A DNA stretch of 64,000 bases from Planctomycetota bacterium (lineage in GTDB: Bacteria > Planctomycetota > Planctomycetia > Planctomycetales > Planctomycetaceae). A program made the translations under genes and the position numbers. The DNA is taken from NCBI GenBank assembly GCA_030836185.1, contig JAURQH010000043.1, positions 61,680 through 125,679 of the forward strand, read 5' to 3'. The notes below the pieces were generated by a model that did no database searches, was not told the origin of the DNA, and saw nothing but the letters and a program-made list of their open reading frames with translations. Shown here one piece after another: positions 9,213 to 16,533 of the stretch (the stretch's first letter is position 1; every line of letters starts with the position of its first letter).

Positions 9213-9283
9213 CGACAATTGGCCAGTGATGGCTGTTTGCATAATCAATTACCGTTTCCTCGCCACCGCGAAGGGATAGAGTT

Positions 9284-10156
9284 ATGAGTTTTTTCGGCAA
9301 GTTGCTCATTGTTTTTCAGGTACTGTTCAGCTTTGTTTTCATGGCGTTCGCCGGTGCTGTCTATACAGCTCAAGTGAACTGGAAATCAAAGGCGGATACC
9401 TTGCAGGAGCAAGTGAATACCGCCAATCAACAAGCCTCTGAGCAGGCGACCTTGTGGCAGACAGAACGCTCGGCTCTGGAGAATCAGGCCACCGACCTGC
9501 GAGACAAGTTTCAAACGGCCCAAGCCGACTTTAATAACGCCAAGAATGAATTGGACGGCTTGCAACGCGATTACGACCAACTGAAGACCATCGAGAAAGT
9601 CTTCGAAGCGGAATCGGGCCTGTCGAAAGAAGAAGCGGAAGCTCGTCGTGAAGAAGCTTACCGTCAGCGCGAAGTGAATCGTCAACAAAACAAAACACTG
9701 GAAGATTTAGTGATTGCTTTGCGTGATGCCAAAGATGAAATCTTTTCCATGAGTAAAGAGATGGAAGCGATGGAACGCAAACATGTTGCTGCTCTCGAAG
9801 AAGTGGCGACTTACAAGCTCATGGCTCGTGCGAATGGTTGGTCACAAGACCCCAAAGAGTATGCCCGAGCACAAGCTCCTGCACCATTGGTGAAGGGGAT
9901 TGTCGTTCAAGCCAAAGATGCCAACGACCGCGGAACCGAACGACTGGTTGAAATTTCACTCGGCGAACGAGACGGATTGGTCGCGGGACACGAGTTGTAT
10001 GTCTTTCGCCCAGCCGGCCTCAATCAGGGACGACCGATGTATCTCGGTTCGATCCGCTTGGTTACTGTCACACCTAACCGTGCCGTCGGTACGGTGGTTG
10101 AAAAAGCTAAAAACGGAACTATTTCAAAGGACGATCATGTCACCACGCAGCTCTGA
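9284..10156 (+). CDS. Membrane-anchored coiled-coil protein 2 with C-terminal beta domain
   Basis: A 290-residue protein with an N-terminal membrane helix (LLIVFQVLFSFVFMAFAGAV), a coiled coil from about residue 30 to 185, and a C-terminal beta-rich domain. The last part carries GIVVQAKDA, LVEISLGERDGLVAGHELYVFR and GSIRLVTVTPNRAVGTVV. This end looks like the small beta domains that follow coiled coils in MreC-like and envelope proteins, and I infer a related structural role. It lies 71 bp after coiled-coil protein 1 and shares its N-terminal anchor. Its last 20 bases overlap the start of a 43-residue gene. Confidence 0.82.
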   Translation: MSFFGKLLIVFQVLFSFVFMAFAGAVYTAQVNWKSKADTLQEQVNTANQQASEQATLWQTERSALENQATDLRDKFQTAQADFNNAKNELDGLQRDYDQLKTIEKVFEAESGLSKEEAEARREEAYRQREVNRQQNKTLEDLVIALRDAKDEIFSMSKEMEAMERKHVAALEEVATYKLMARANGWSQDPKEYARAQAPAPLVKGIVVQAKDANDRGTERLVEISLGERDGLVAGHELYVFRPAGLNQGRPMYLGSIRLVTVTPNRAVGTVVEKAKNGTISKDDHVTTQL

Positions 10157-10268
10157 TAGCCCTGGAATTTACGACGGTTTGTTGCTTCTCTCAGTCGGAG
10201 CGATCATTGTCGGAATTATCTTTCTGTTTCTGGAGATTCAAGAATACGGCGGTCAGCTCGCCCCGTAG
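10137..10268 (+). CDS. Small single-pass membrane protein, 43 residues
   Basis: The ATG at 10137 is inside the 3' end of the preceding gene, with a 20-base overlap, and has AAAGGA six bases ahead. The 43-residue product is mostly one membrane helix (LLLLSVGAIIVGIIFLFL) followed by a short polar tail EIQEYGGQLAP. The good ribosome binding site and the translational overlap make it likely to be real. It may be a small partner of the two coiled-coil proteins; this is inference. No family was recognised. Confidence 0.7.
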   Translation: MSPRSSDSPGIYDGLLLLSVGAIIVGIIFLFLEIQEYGGQLAP

Positions 10269-10351
10269 ATCTCCCAGATTGCGCAGATATTCAATTTGAG
10301 AGGGAGAAAACTCTGCCTGATGAGAGAGTTAACAGAGGTTGCAAGTGCCTC

Positions 10352-10380
10352 TTGCGACATTTAGAAGAGTCATCTATAAG
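10352..10380 (+). promoter_or_regulatory. Candidate sigma-70 promoter for the mreB operon
   Basis: TTGCGA, a 17-base spacer and TATAAG end at 10380. The expected transcription start near 10387 falls inside the terminator hairpin of the upstream genes and beyond its left arm. Confidence 0.45.
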
Positions 10381-10413
10381 TCCCGTTCCTGATTCAGGTT
10401 CGGGGCTTTTTTT
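10378..10413 (+). terminator. Rho-independent terminator after the coiled-coil trio
   Basis: AAGTCCCG pairs with CGGGGCTT around an inner CCTG/CAGG, and a run of seven T follows at 10407-10413. It lies 110 bases after the 43-residue gene and 56 bases before mreB. Confidence 0.75.
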
Positions 10414-10468
10414 GTGCGCGGCGAGCCTGAAGTTTATCTAACATTTTCTGTAGGGCACACGAGCAAGG

Positions 10469-11518
10469 ATGCTCCACCATCTTCGCAACTGGATGACTCC
10501 GCAGATCGCCCTCGATCTCGGTACGACGAACACGCTGATATCCATGCGTGGTGAGGGGGTCGTGTTGAACGAACCTTCCGTGTTGGCGTTACAGAAAGAC
10601 AATCGCAAGATCCTCGGTAAAGGGGCCGCTGTTGGTAAGTTGGCACGTCAGATGATTGGGCGTGCTCCTGAATCCATTCGAACTGTCCGGCCTCTCAGTC
10701 GAGGTGTGATTACCGACTACGAACTTTGTGAAGCGATGTTGCGATATTTCCTTCGCAAGGTCTCTGCGACCGGTTGGAGGACTCGTCCGCGCGTGTTGAT
10801 ACCTGTGACGGGCGGCATCACGATGGTCGAGCGGCGTGCGGTGTTCAACTCGGTCGAACGAGCGGGGGGTGGGAAAGTCTTCCTGATTGGAAAAGCGAAA
10901 GCCGCCGCCATCGGAGCCGGATTACCCATTTCAGAACCGCTCGCCAGCATGGTCTGTGATATTGGGGGTGGTACGACAGAAATCGGTGTGTTTTCGATGG
11001 CGGAAACGATTTCGTCTCAGTCGCTACGAATGGCCGGTGATGAGTTCGATCAAGCAATTGTCGATTATTTGCGAGAACGATTTTCGCTACGGGTCGGTAT
11101 TCCGACGGCAGAGCGATTGAAGATTGAAATTGGTGCCGCTTTTCCTCTCGAACAAGAATTATCTCGCGATGTGAGTGGGTTGGATATCGTGAGCGGTATT
11201 CCTCGAAAAACGGTTTTAACAAGCGAAGAAATCCGCGAAGCGGTTCGCGGACCATTGAATCAAATTCTGAGTAAAATCAAACAGGCGATAGAAGGTTGTC
11301 CTCCTGAATTGGTCTCGGATCTCGCGGAAACGGGAATCGTATTGTCAGGGGGCGGGGCGATGTTGCGAGGGATCGATTTGCTGTTTCAAGAACAACTGGG
11401 TGTTCCAGTCCGCCTGGCATCTGATCCGATGACGACGATGGTTCAGGGGGCCATGATTTGTGTCGAGCATCTCGACCAATGGCGAGACAGCTTGGACGAT
11501 GGTTACGCCGCCGCGTGA
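10469..11518 (+). CDS. mreB: Rod shape-determining actin homologue MreB
   Basis: A 349-residue bacterial actin. The phosphate 1 motif IALDLGTTNTLI lies at residues 13-24, the phosphate 2 motif VCDIGGGTTEIGV near 167, the adenosine motif VLSGGGAMLRGID near 290, and the conserved DEFDQAI near 190. The length fits MreB (about 345). It forms membrane-bound filaments that direct elongation-type wall synthesis with MreC, MreD and PBP2, all encoded directly downstream. The ATG at 10469 has AGCAAGG just upstream. Planctomycetes were once thought to lack peptidoglycan; this complete set is consistent with later reports that many keep it. Confidence 0.95.
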   Translation: MLHHLRNWMTPQIALDLGTTNTLISMRGEGVVLNEPSVLALQKDNRKILGKGAAVGKLARQMIGRAPESIRTVRPLSRGVITDYELCEAMLRYFLRKVSATGWRTRPRVLIPVTGGITMVERRAVFNSVERAGGGKVFLIGKAKAAAIGAGLPISEPLASMVCDIGGGTTEIGVFSMAETISSQSLRMAGDEFDQAIVDYLRERFSLRVGIPTAERLKIEIGAAFPLEQELSRDVSGLDIVSGIPRKTVLTSEEIREAVRGPLNQILSKIKQAIEGCPPELVSDLAETGIVLSGGGAMLRGIDLLFQEQLGVPVRLASDPMTTMVQGAMICVEHLDQWRDSLDDGYAAA

Positions 11519-11549
11519 AAAGTTTTCGGATTCAACAGGAAACGACAGG

Positions 11550-12524
11550 ATGTCTGCTCCAACACGATCAACTCGTTCCAAACCGTCAACCGCCGGGCTA
11601 CTTCCAGTGTTTCTGTTTGCGTGCTGGTTAATCTCGATGATTCCAGCATCGTGGCAATCGTCCGCGCGGGCAATGTTGCTGGATGCAATTCAGCCCGTTC
11701 AGTTGGCGAAACAATGGGCGATCAATCAATACCATCAATTGAGTACGACCGATCAACTGGCAGTGGCACAATTGCAACAAAAACTTCAACATCAACGAGA
11801 TAATTACCAACTTCTCCTGCGTCAAAAAGAGTTGCAACTGGTCTCGGCACTGAATAAAAAAAGTGATCGTCAGGATGCGAAGCTTTCGCCCTTCAATATG
11901 TTGAAGAGCCAGTCGTGGGCTCAAACAGAAGTTATTCGCGCGGAAGTTCTGTCTGGCTCTCAACGGAAATTTCTGCATCGGCAATTGCTGATCGAGTCCT
12001 CACAGAAAACAGCATCACAAATCGATCAATTGGTTCTGCTGCCAGCGAATCACGATGACTCTCTAGTGATCGATCACGGAGAAGTGTCTGGGCTGACAGG
12101 AAACCTACCGGTGTTTGCCGGTCAATGTATCGTTGGTTCTTTGATGGATGTGGGGCAGCAAGTCAGTCGAGTTCGATTGGTGATCGATCCCGAATATCGG
12201 GGGCGTGCCCGCATTCTGCGAAAACTCAATGAGGGATTGGCGTACGGACCGGAAGGAGTTCTCGAAGGGACAGGTGAAGAACTCTGCAAGCTTCGATACA
12301 TCGGCAAAGCAGAATCGGTGCGAGTGGGAGACGACGTGTACACGGCTGACCCGACGACCTCTTCCTCTGCACCCATGTATTATGGCCGCATCGAGAAAGT
12401 AGATTTACAGCCAAACTCTCACGAATGGACAGTGTGGGTCCGACCTGGTTTTGATCTCAATGAACTGAATAGCGTGCAGATACTCAAACACTCCTTCACG
12501 CCGAAGGCTCCACTTGCGAACTAA
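11550..12524 (+). CDS. mreC: Rod shape-determining protein MreC
   Basis: A 324-residue inner-membrane protein, counted from the ATG at 11550, which has CAGGA and GACAGG ahead. An ATG at 11499, overlapping the end of mreB, is possible. It has one membrane helix (GLLPVFLFACWLISMIP), a coiled coil near residues 65-110 and the two-barrel MreC core with HGEVSGLTGNLPVFAGQCIVGSL and a second part around VGDDVYTADP...YYGRIEKVDL. It scaffolds the elongation complex between MreB, MreD and PBP2. Gene order mreB-mreC-mreD-PBP2 on one strand with short gaps supports one operon. Confidence 0.92.
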   Translation: MSAPTRSTRSKPSTAGLLPVFLFACWLISMIPASWQSSARAMLLDAIQPVQLAKQWAINQYHQLSTTDQLAVAQLQQKLQHQRDNYQLLLRQKELQLVSALNKKSDRQDAKLSPFNMLKSQSWAQTEVIRAEVLSGSQRKFLHRQLLIESSQKTASQIDQLVLLPANHDDSLVIDHGEVSGLTGNLPVFAGQCIVGSLMDVGQQVSRVRLVIDPEYRGRARILRKLNEGLAYGPEGVLEGTGEELCKLRYIGKAESVRVGDDVYTADPTTSSSAPMYYGRIEKVDLQPNSHEWTVWVRPGFDLNELNSVQILKHSFTPKAPLAN

Positions 12525-12571
12525 ATGTTAAGAGGCAAGTGACAGAAAATGAATAAGGAACTGTAAACGAA

Positions 12572-13108
12572 ATGCTTTGGTGGTTATTTATTCCTGCTGC
12601 ATACCTGGCTGTCGCGGTCGAAATGACTTGCGCCGGTCAACTTGCGTGGCAGGGAAGTTCTGTCGAACTTGTTGTTCTGTTGTGGTCAGTCGTGGCGGTT
12701 CGCAGTGATTCTCCCAAAGCAATTCTACAAGCGGGAGTTCTGGGTTTATTACGAGACTTGAGTCTCGGTATGCCGGTAGGAGTCTCGTCGGGGATTTTAA
12801 TGGTGATCGTTTGGGTGATGAGTTTGATGAAATTGCCAGCGCATCGGACACATCGCTCGTGGCTCTTAGGGGGAGTCCCCCTCATGGTGATCGCGCTGGC
12901 TTCGTTGCATGTCGTAGATTGGTATCAAGCCGGGATGAGAGTCAGTCCTGTCAGCATTGTTGCGATTACTTTCCGAGAAACTGTCGTGACGGCAATGGCC
13001 GGGTTGTTCATTGGTCTGCTGGTCATGGCGTCTCGTCGTTTGGTCTTGCCGCGATCGTTTTCGACTCGTACGGATTTCGAGACCAGTTCATTTTTTCTAT
13101 CACGCTAG
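12572..13108 (+). CDS. mreD: Rod shape-determining protein MreD
   Basis: A 178-residue hydrophobic protein with about five or six membrane helices, including WWLFIPAAYLAVAVEM and VELVVLLWSVVAV. MreD proteins are poorly conserved, so the assignment rests on size, hydrophobic profile, the short R.....KA.L.AG..GLL.D pattern (GVLGLLRDL), and the place between mreC and the PBP2 gene. The start has AAGGA about 15 bases upstream. The gene ends three bases before the next start, so the two are translationally close. Confidence 0.85.
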   Translation: MLWWLFIPAAYLAVAVEMTCAGQLAWQGSSVELVVLLWSVVAVRSDSPKAILQAGVLGLLRDLSLGMPVGVSSGILMVIVWVMSLMKLPAHRTHRSWLLGGVPLMVIALASLHVVDWYQAGMRVSPVSIVAITFRETVVTAMAGLFIGLLVMASRRLVLPRSFSTRTDFETSSFFLSR

Positions 13109-13111
13109 CTC

Positions 13112-15313
13112 ATGCTCAATCAACCTCAACATCCCTTTGAACCCCAACTCAAGCCGGAGTCATGGTCCGCCGGATCGTGGCAAACCGATCAGAATCCGTC
13201 TCTGCGTCTGGGGATTTTACTCTTGGCGATGGTTGTTCCTCTGTTGGCTGTTGCGGGGCGTGTCTATTGGTTGCAGGCCGAAGTTCGAGACCAGTTTCTC
13301 GCGAGGTATTCGGAAACTTACGAGATGATTGAATCGATCCCGGCAGCCGATGGTCGAATCATTTCTTCTGATGGTCAAGTTTTGGCTCATGATGAAGAAT
13401 ACTTCAATTTAGAGGTCCATTATCGTTGGCTGGAAACGCCAGCCGATGCAGCATGGTTGAGGAGTCAGGCTTTTGAGCGGCTTTCAAGAGGCGACCGAAG
13501 ACTCCCCGGAAAGATTCAGCAGGCTGAGCAAGCAGTCCTGGAGAGTCGCCAAAAATTGTGGGAGCGTTTGTCACAACTCACAGGCCAATCGCCAGAAGAA
13601 CTGTTCCAACAGCGAGGACAAATTCAGAGGCGTGTCGAAAACATTGTTCGGCTCGTCCAACAAAAACGTATCGATCAGAAGTCAGAACAAGAGTCTCTGC
13701 CTAAAGAGGCGATGGAAGGCGAATGGTGGGAGAGATTGGCGGGAAAAGTTCGGCATGAATTAACGACCCCACCTTTACGTGGAAGCAAAGAACCACTCAT
13801 CATCCGCGAAGAACTCGATTACCACTTGCTGATCGAAAGCATCCCGTTTGAAGCGGTGGCTGAAATCGAAGCCCACCCGGAACTTTATCCCGGATTACAT
13901 GTGACGTACGGCACACGCCGGATGTATCCGCATGGCTCACTCGCCTCTCATGTCGTCGGGCACCGTGCCGCGATGGATCAAAATGCGGATGGGAATCGCC
14001 TCTCTTCCAAGGGAGTGAATCCACTGGATTATCAGCATCAGGATCGCCGTGGCATGACGGGAGTCGAGCGTTCTTATGATCGAATACTGAGGGGATTACG
14101 CGGAGAGCGAAAAACTGTCCGCAATCGGCAGGGAGAAATTCTGAGTTCAGAGGTGATTCGAAAACCACGACCGGGACAGGATGTGATTTTGACAATCGAC
14201 TCAGAATTACAGCATCGGACAGAAGAAATCATCGACAGGAAGTTGCAGGTCGATCCCTCGACCGTTGTTGAAGCAGGAGCGAGTATTGTCGTGATTGACG
14301 TACGGACGGGGGAAGTTGTTTCGTGCGCCAACGGACCACGTCACGATTTACAGGTCTTCTCGGAATTCGACGCTCAACTTTGGCAAAACATGATGGACGA
14401 TCCCCGTCGTCCATTCTTTTCGCGGGCGACCAACATGGCTATCGCTCCCGGTTCGGTTTTCAAAACCGTTACATCGGTCTCGTTATTACAAAGTGGAAAG
14501 GTTGACCCGGATGAGCTGTACGCATGTCAGGGGTATTTACATAGTCCTGAACGATACCGGTGTTACGTGTATCGTCATTACGGCATCGGTCACGGAGAGA
14601 TCAGTTTGCGCGAAGCGATTGCCCAGTCGTGCAATGTTTATTTTTATCAGGCGGGATTGAGTATAGGGCCAGATGAAATGATCTATTGGGCCGACAAACT
14701 CGGCTTTGGACGACCAACGGGAATCGATCTTCCCGGTGAAGCGGGCGGCAATTTGCCTCGTCCCGGATACTTGGCACCCGGAAGTCGCGACCGTTGGCAA
14801 CAATCGGAAACCCTGGGGCTCGCTATCGGGCAATCTCGATTAACGACGACGCCGTTACAAATTGCCCGTTGGATGTCGATCATTGCCAACAATGGTTACG
14901 GCTTTACTCCTCGTTTAGTGCAACGAACGGGTTCTGTGACGACAACAGGCACTTCTCCGCATGCGATTTCCTCCATGCAGCCCATTCCGGGTCTGGATGA
15001 AACGACATTGCAGCGAATTCGTGAGGGAATGGATCGTGTCGTGAATTGGCATCGTGGGACCGGTTACAAAACGGTGCGATTGCCAAATGTGCGAATCGCC
15101 GGAAAGACGGGAACGGCTGAAGTGGGTGGCGGAAAGCAGGACCACGCCTGGTTTGCCGGATATGTTCCCGCGGATAACCCTAAGTATGCGTTTGCCGTCG
15201 TGGTCGAGCATGGTGGTGGCGGTGGAGGTGCTGCCGGACCACTTGCGAAGCAATTGGTACAGTCATTACTCGACCTGGGAATGCTGGAGTCGACGACCGT
15301 CAGCCAAAAATGA
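13112..15313 (+). CDS. mrdA: Penicillin-binding protein 2, elongation transpeptidase
   Basis: A 733-residue class B penicillin-binding protein. It has one N-terminal membrane helix (GILLLAMVVPLLAVAGRVYWL), a dimerisation/pedestal region, and a C-terminal transpeptidase. The active-site SVFK is near residue 447, SCN near 505 and KTG (AGKTGTAEVGG) near 664. It cross-links peptidoglycan during elongation, working with RodA and MreBCD. It is longer than E. coli PBP2 (about 630), mainly through an insert of charged helices at about residues 130-220. A Gly-rich stretch near the C-terminus (HGGGGGGAAGP) is common in the family. No rodA is visible in the window. Confidence 0.93.
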   Translation: MLNQPQHPFEPQLKPESWSAGSWQTDQNPSLRLGILLLAMVVPLLAVAGRVYWLQAEVRDQFLARYSETYEMIESIPAADGRIISSDGQVLAHDEEYFNLEVHYRWLETPADAAWLRSQAFERLSRGDRRLPGKIQQAEQAVLESRQKLWERLSQLTGQSPEELFQQRGQIQRRVENIVRLVQQKRIDQKSEQESLPKEAMEGEWWERLAGKVRHELTTPPLRGSKEPLIIREELDYHLLIESIPFEAVAEIEAHPELYPGLHVTYGTRRMYPHGSLASHVVGHRAAMDQNADGNRLSSKGVNPLDYQHQDRRGMTGVERSYDRILRGLRGERKTVRNRQGEILSSEVIRKPRPGQDVILTIDSELQHRTEEIIDRKLQVDPSTVVEAGASIVVIDVRTGEVVSCANGPRHDLQVFSEFDAQLWQNMMDDPRRPFFSRATNMAIAPGSVFKTVTSVSLLQSGKVDPDELYACQGYLHSPERYRCYVYRHYGIGHGEISLREAIAQSCNVYFYQAGLSIGPDEMIYWADKLGFGRPTGIDLPGEAGGNLPRPGYLAPGSRDRWQQSETLGLAIGQSRLTTTPLQIARWMSIIANNGYGFTPRLVQRTGSVTTTGTSPHAISSMQPIPGLDETTLQRIREGMDRVVNWHRGTGYKTVRLPNVRIAGKTGTAEVGGGKQDHAWFAGYVPADNPKYAFAVVVEHGGGGGGAAGPLAKQLVQSLLDLGMLESTTVSQK

Positions 15314-15422
15314 ACGAACGAGTTCGCGGGGTTTGGTGTCTCTCTGACTTGTTGACCATGCGGGCGAGGTCTAAACTAAACACTGGCAGCTTCAAATTCG
15401 AGTGAACGACAGGTCAATTCCG

Positions 15423-16532
15423 ATGTCTCAGCGTGTTGTACTGGCCATGAGTGGAGGAGTCGATAGTTCCGCAGCGGCCCTGTTCTTACAGCAACAGGAC
15501 TGTGAGGTCATCGGTCTATTCATGCGCTCGGGAGCGACCGAAGAAGAAGTCTGTGCGACTGACTCGGGAGATATTCTGCCCATCGTCACTACGCCGTCTC
15601 ACAAGCAGGGGTGTTGCTCGGCGTCCGATGCGGCTGATGCCCGGCGTGTGTCCGATCTGCTCGACATTCCATTTCATGCTCTGAATTTCAAAGATGCGTT
15701 CGGTCGGATCAAGGATTACTTCGCGGACGAATATCTCGCCGGTCGAACACCCAACCCGTGTGTCATGTGTAATAACTGGTTGAAATTTGGAAAGCTGTGG
15801 GGATTCGCACAACAGGTCGGTGCCGATTTTATTGCATCAGGACATTATGCGCGGCTGGAACCGGTCGAAGGAGAAGATCAGCCTGCCTTGTTGCGCGGGA
15901 TCGATCCAACGAAGGATCAGTCGTACGTTCTGTTTGGTATCCAACGCGATCTGCTGCAACATATTCGCTTTCCCGTGGGTGATAAGCCCAAGACAGAAAT
16001 CCGCGATTTGGCACGCGATGCAGGACTTCGTACGGCGGATAAACCCGATAGCCAGGAAATCTGCTTCGTCCCCGATAACGACTACGCTGGCTTCTTGGAG
16101 CGATATCGGGGGACATCTGAGACAGCGGGGGAATTGGTCGATACATTCGGGAATGTGGTCGGTCAGCATGAAGGTTACGAACGCTTCACCATTGGTCAGC
16201 GGAAGGGATTGGGGGTCGCCTTTGGGACTCCCCGCTATGTGGTCGAAGTGCGTCCTGAATCTCGTCAGGTCGTCATTGGAACGCATGAAGAGTTGGGCCG
16301 CGATGCATTGGAAGCAGACCGAACAAACTGGTTAATTCCCGATGTGCCGACCGAGTTTCGTTGTTTAGCACAGATTCGCTATCGTCAAACACCGGCGGAA
16401 GCCACGGTGAGGGTGCTGTCTGAAGATCGCTTCCATGTGCAGTTCGATGCACCACAACATGGCGTGGCACCGGGACAAGCGGTCGTGTTATATGAGGGTG
16501 ACCGAGTTCTCGGCGGTGGTTGGATTTGCTGA
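15423..16532 (+). CDS. mnmA: tRNA-specific 2-thiouridylase MnmA
   Basis: A 369-residue enzyme that thiolates U34 of Lys, Glu and Gln tRNAs. The PP-loop reads LAMSGGVDSS at residues 6-15. CVMCNNWLKFG supplies the first catalytic Cys region, GHYAR follows, and DSQEICFVPDNDYAGF carries the second Cys. The C-terminal beta barrel ends with GQAVVLYEGDRVLGGGWI. I chose the ATG at 15423 because it places VVLAMSGG close to the start as usual; an in-frame GTG at 15402 would add seven residues. There is an insert after the PP-loop (residues about 35-60) with CATDSGD and CCSASDA. Confidence 0.95.
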   Translation: MSQRVVLAMSGGVDSSAAALFLQQQDCEVIGLFMRSGATEEEVCATDSGDILPIVTTPSHKQGCCSASDAADARRVSDLLDIPFHALNFKDAFGRIKDYFADEYLAGRTPNPCVMCNNWLKFGKLWGFAQQVGADFIASGHYARLEPVEGEDQPALLRGIDPTKDQSYVLFGIQRDLLQHIRFPVGDKPKTEIRDLARDAGLRTADKPDSQEICFVPDNDYAGFLERYRGTSETAGELVDTFGNVVGQHEGYERFTIGQRKGLGVAFGTPRYVVEVRPESRQVVIGTHEELGRDALEADRTNWLIPDVPTEFRCLAQIRYRQTPAEATVRVLSEDRFHVQFDAPQHGVAPGQAVVLYEGDRVLGGGWIC

Positions 16533-16533
16533 T

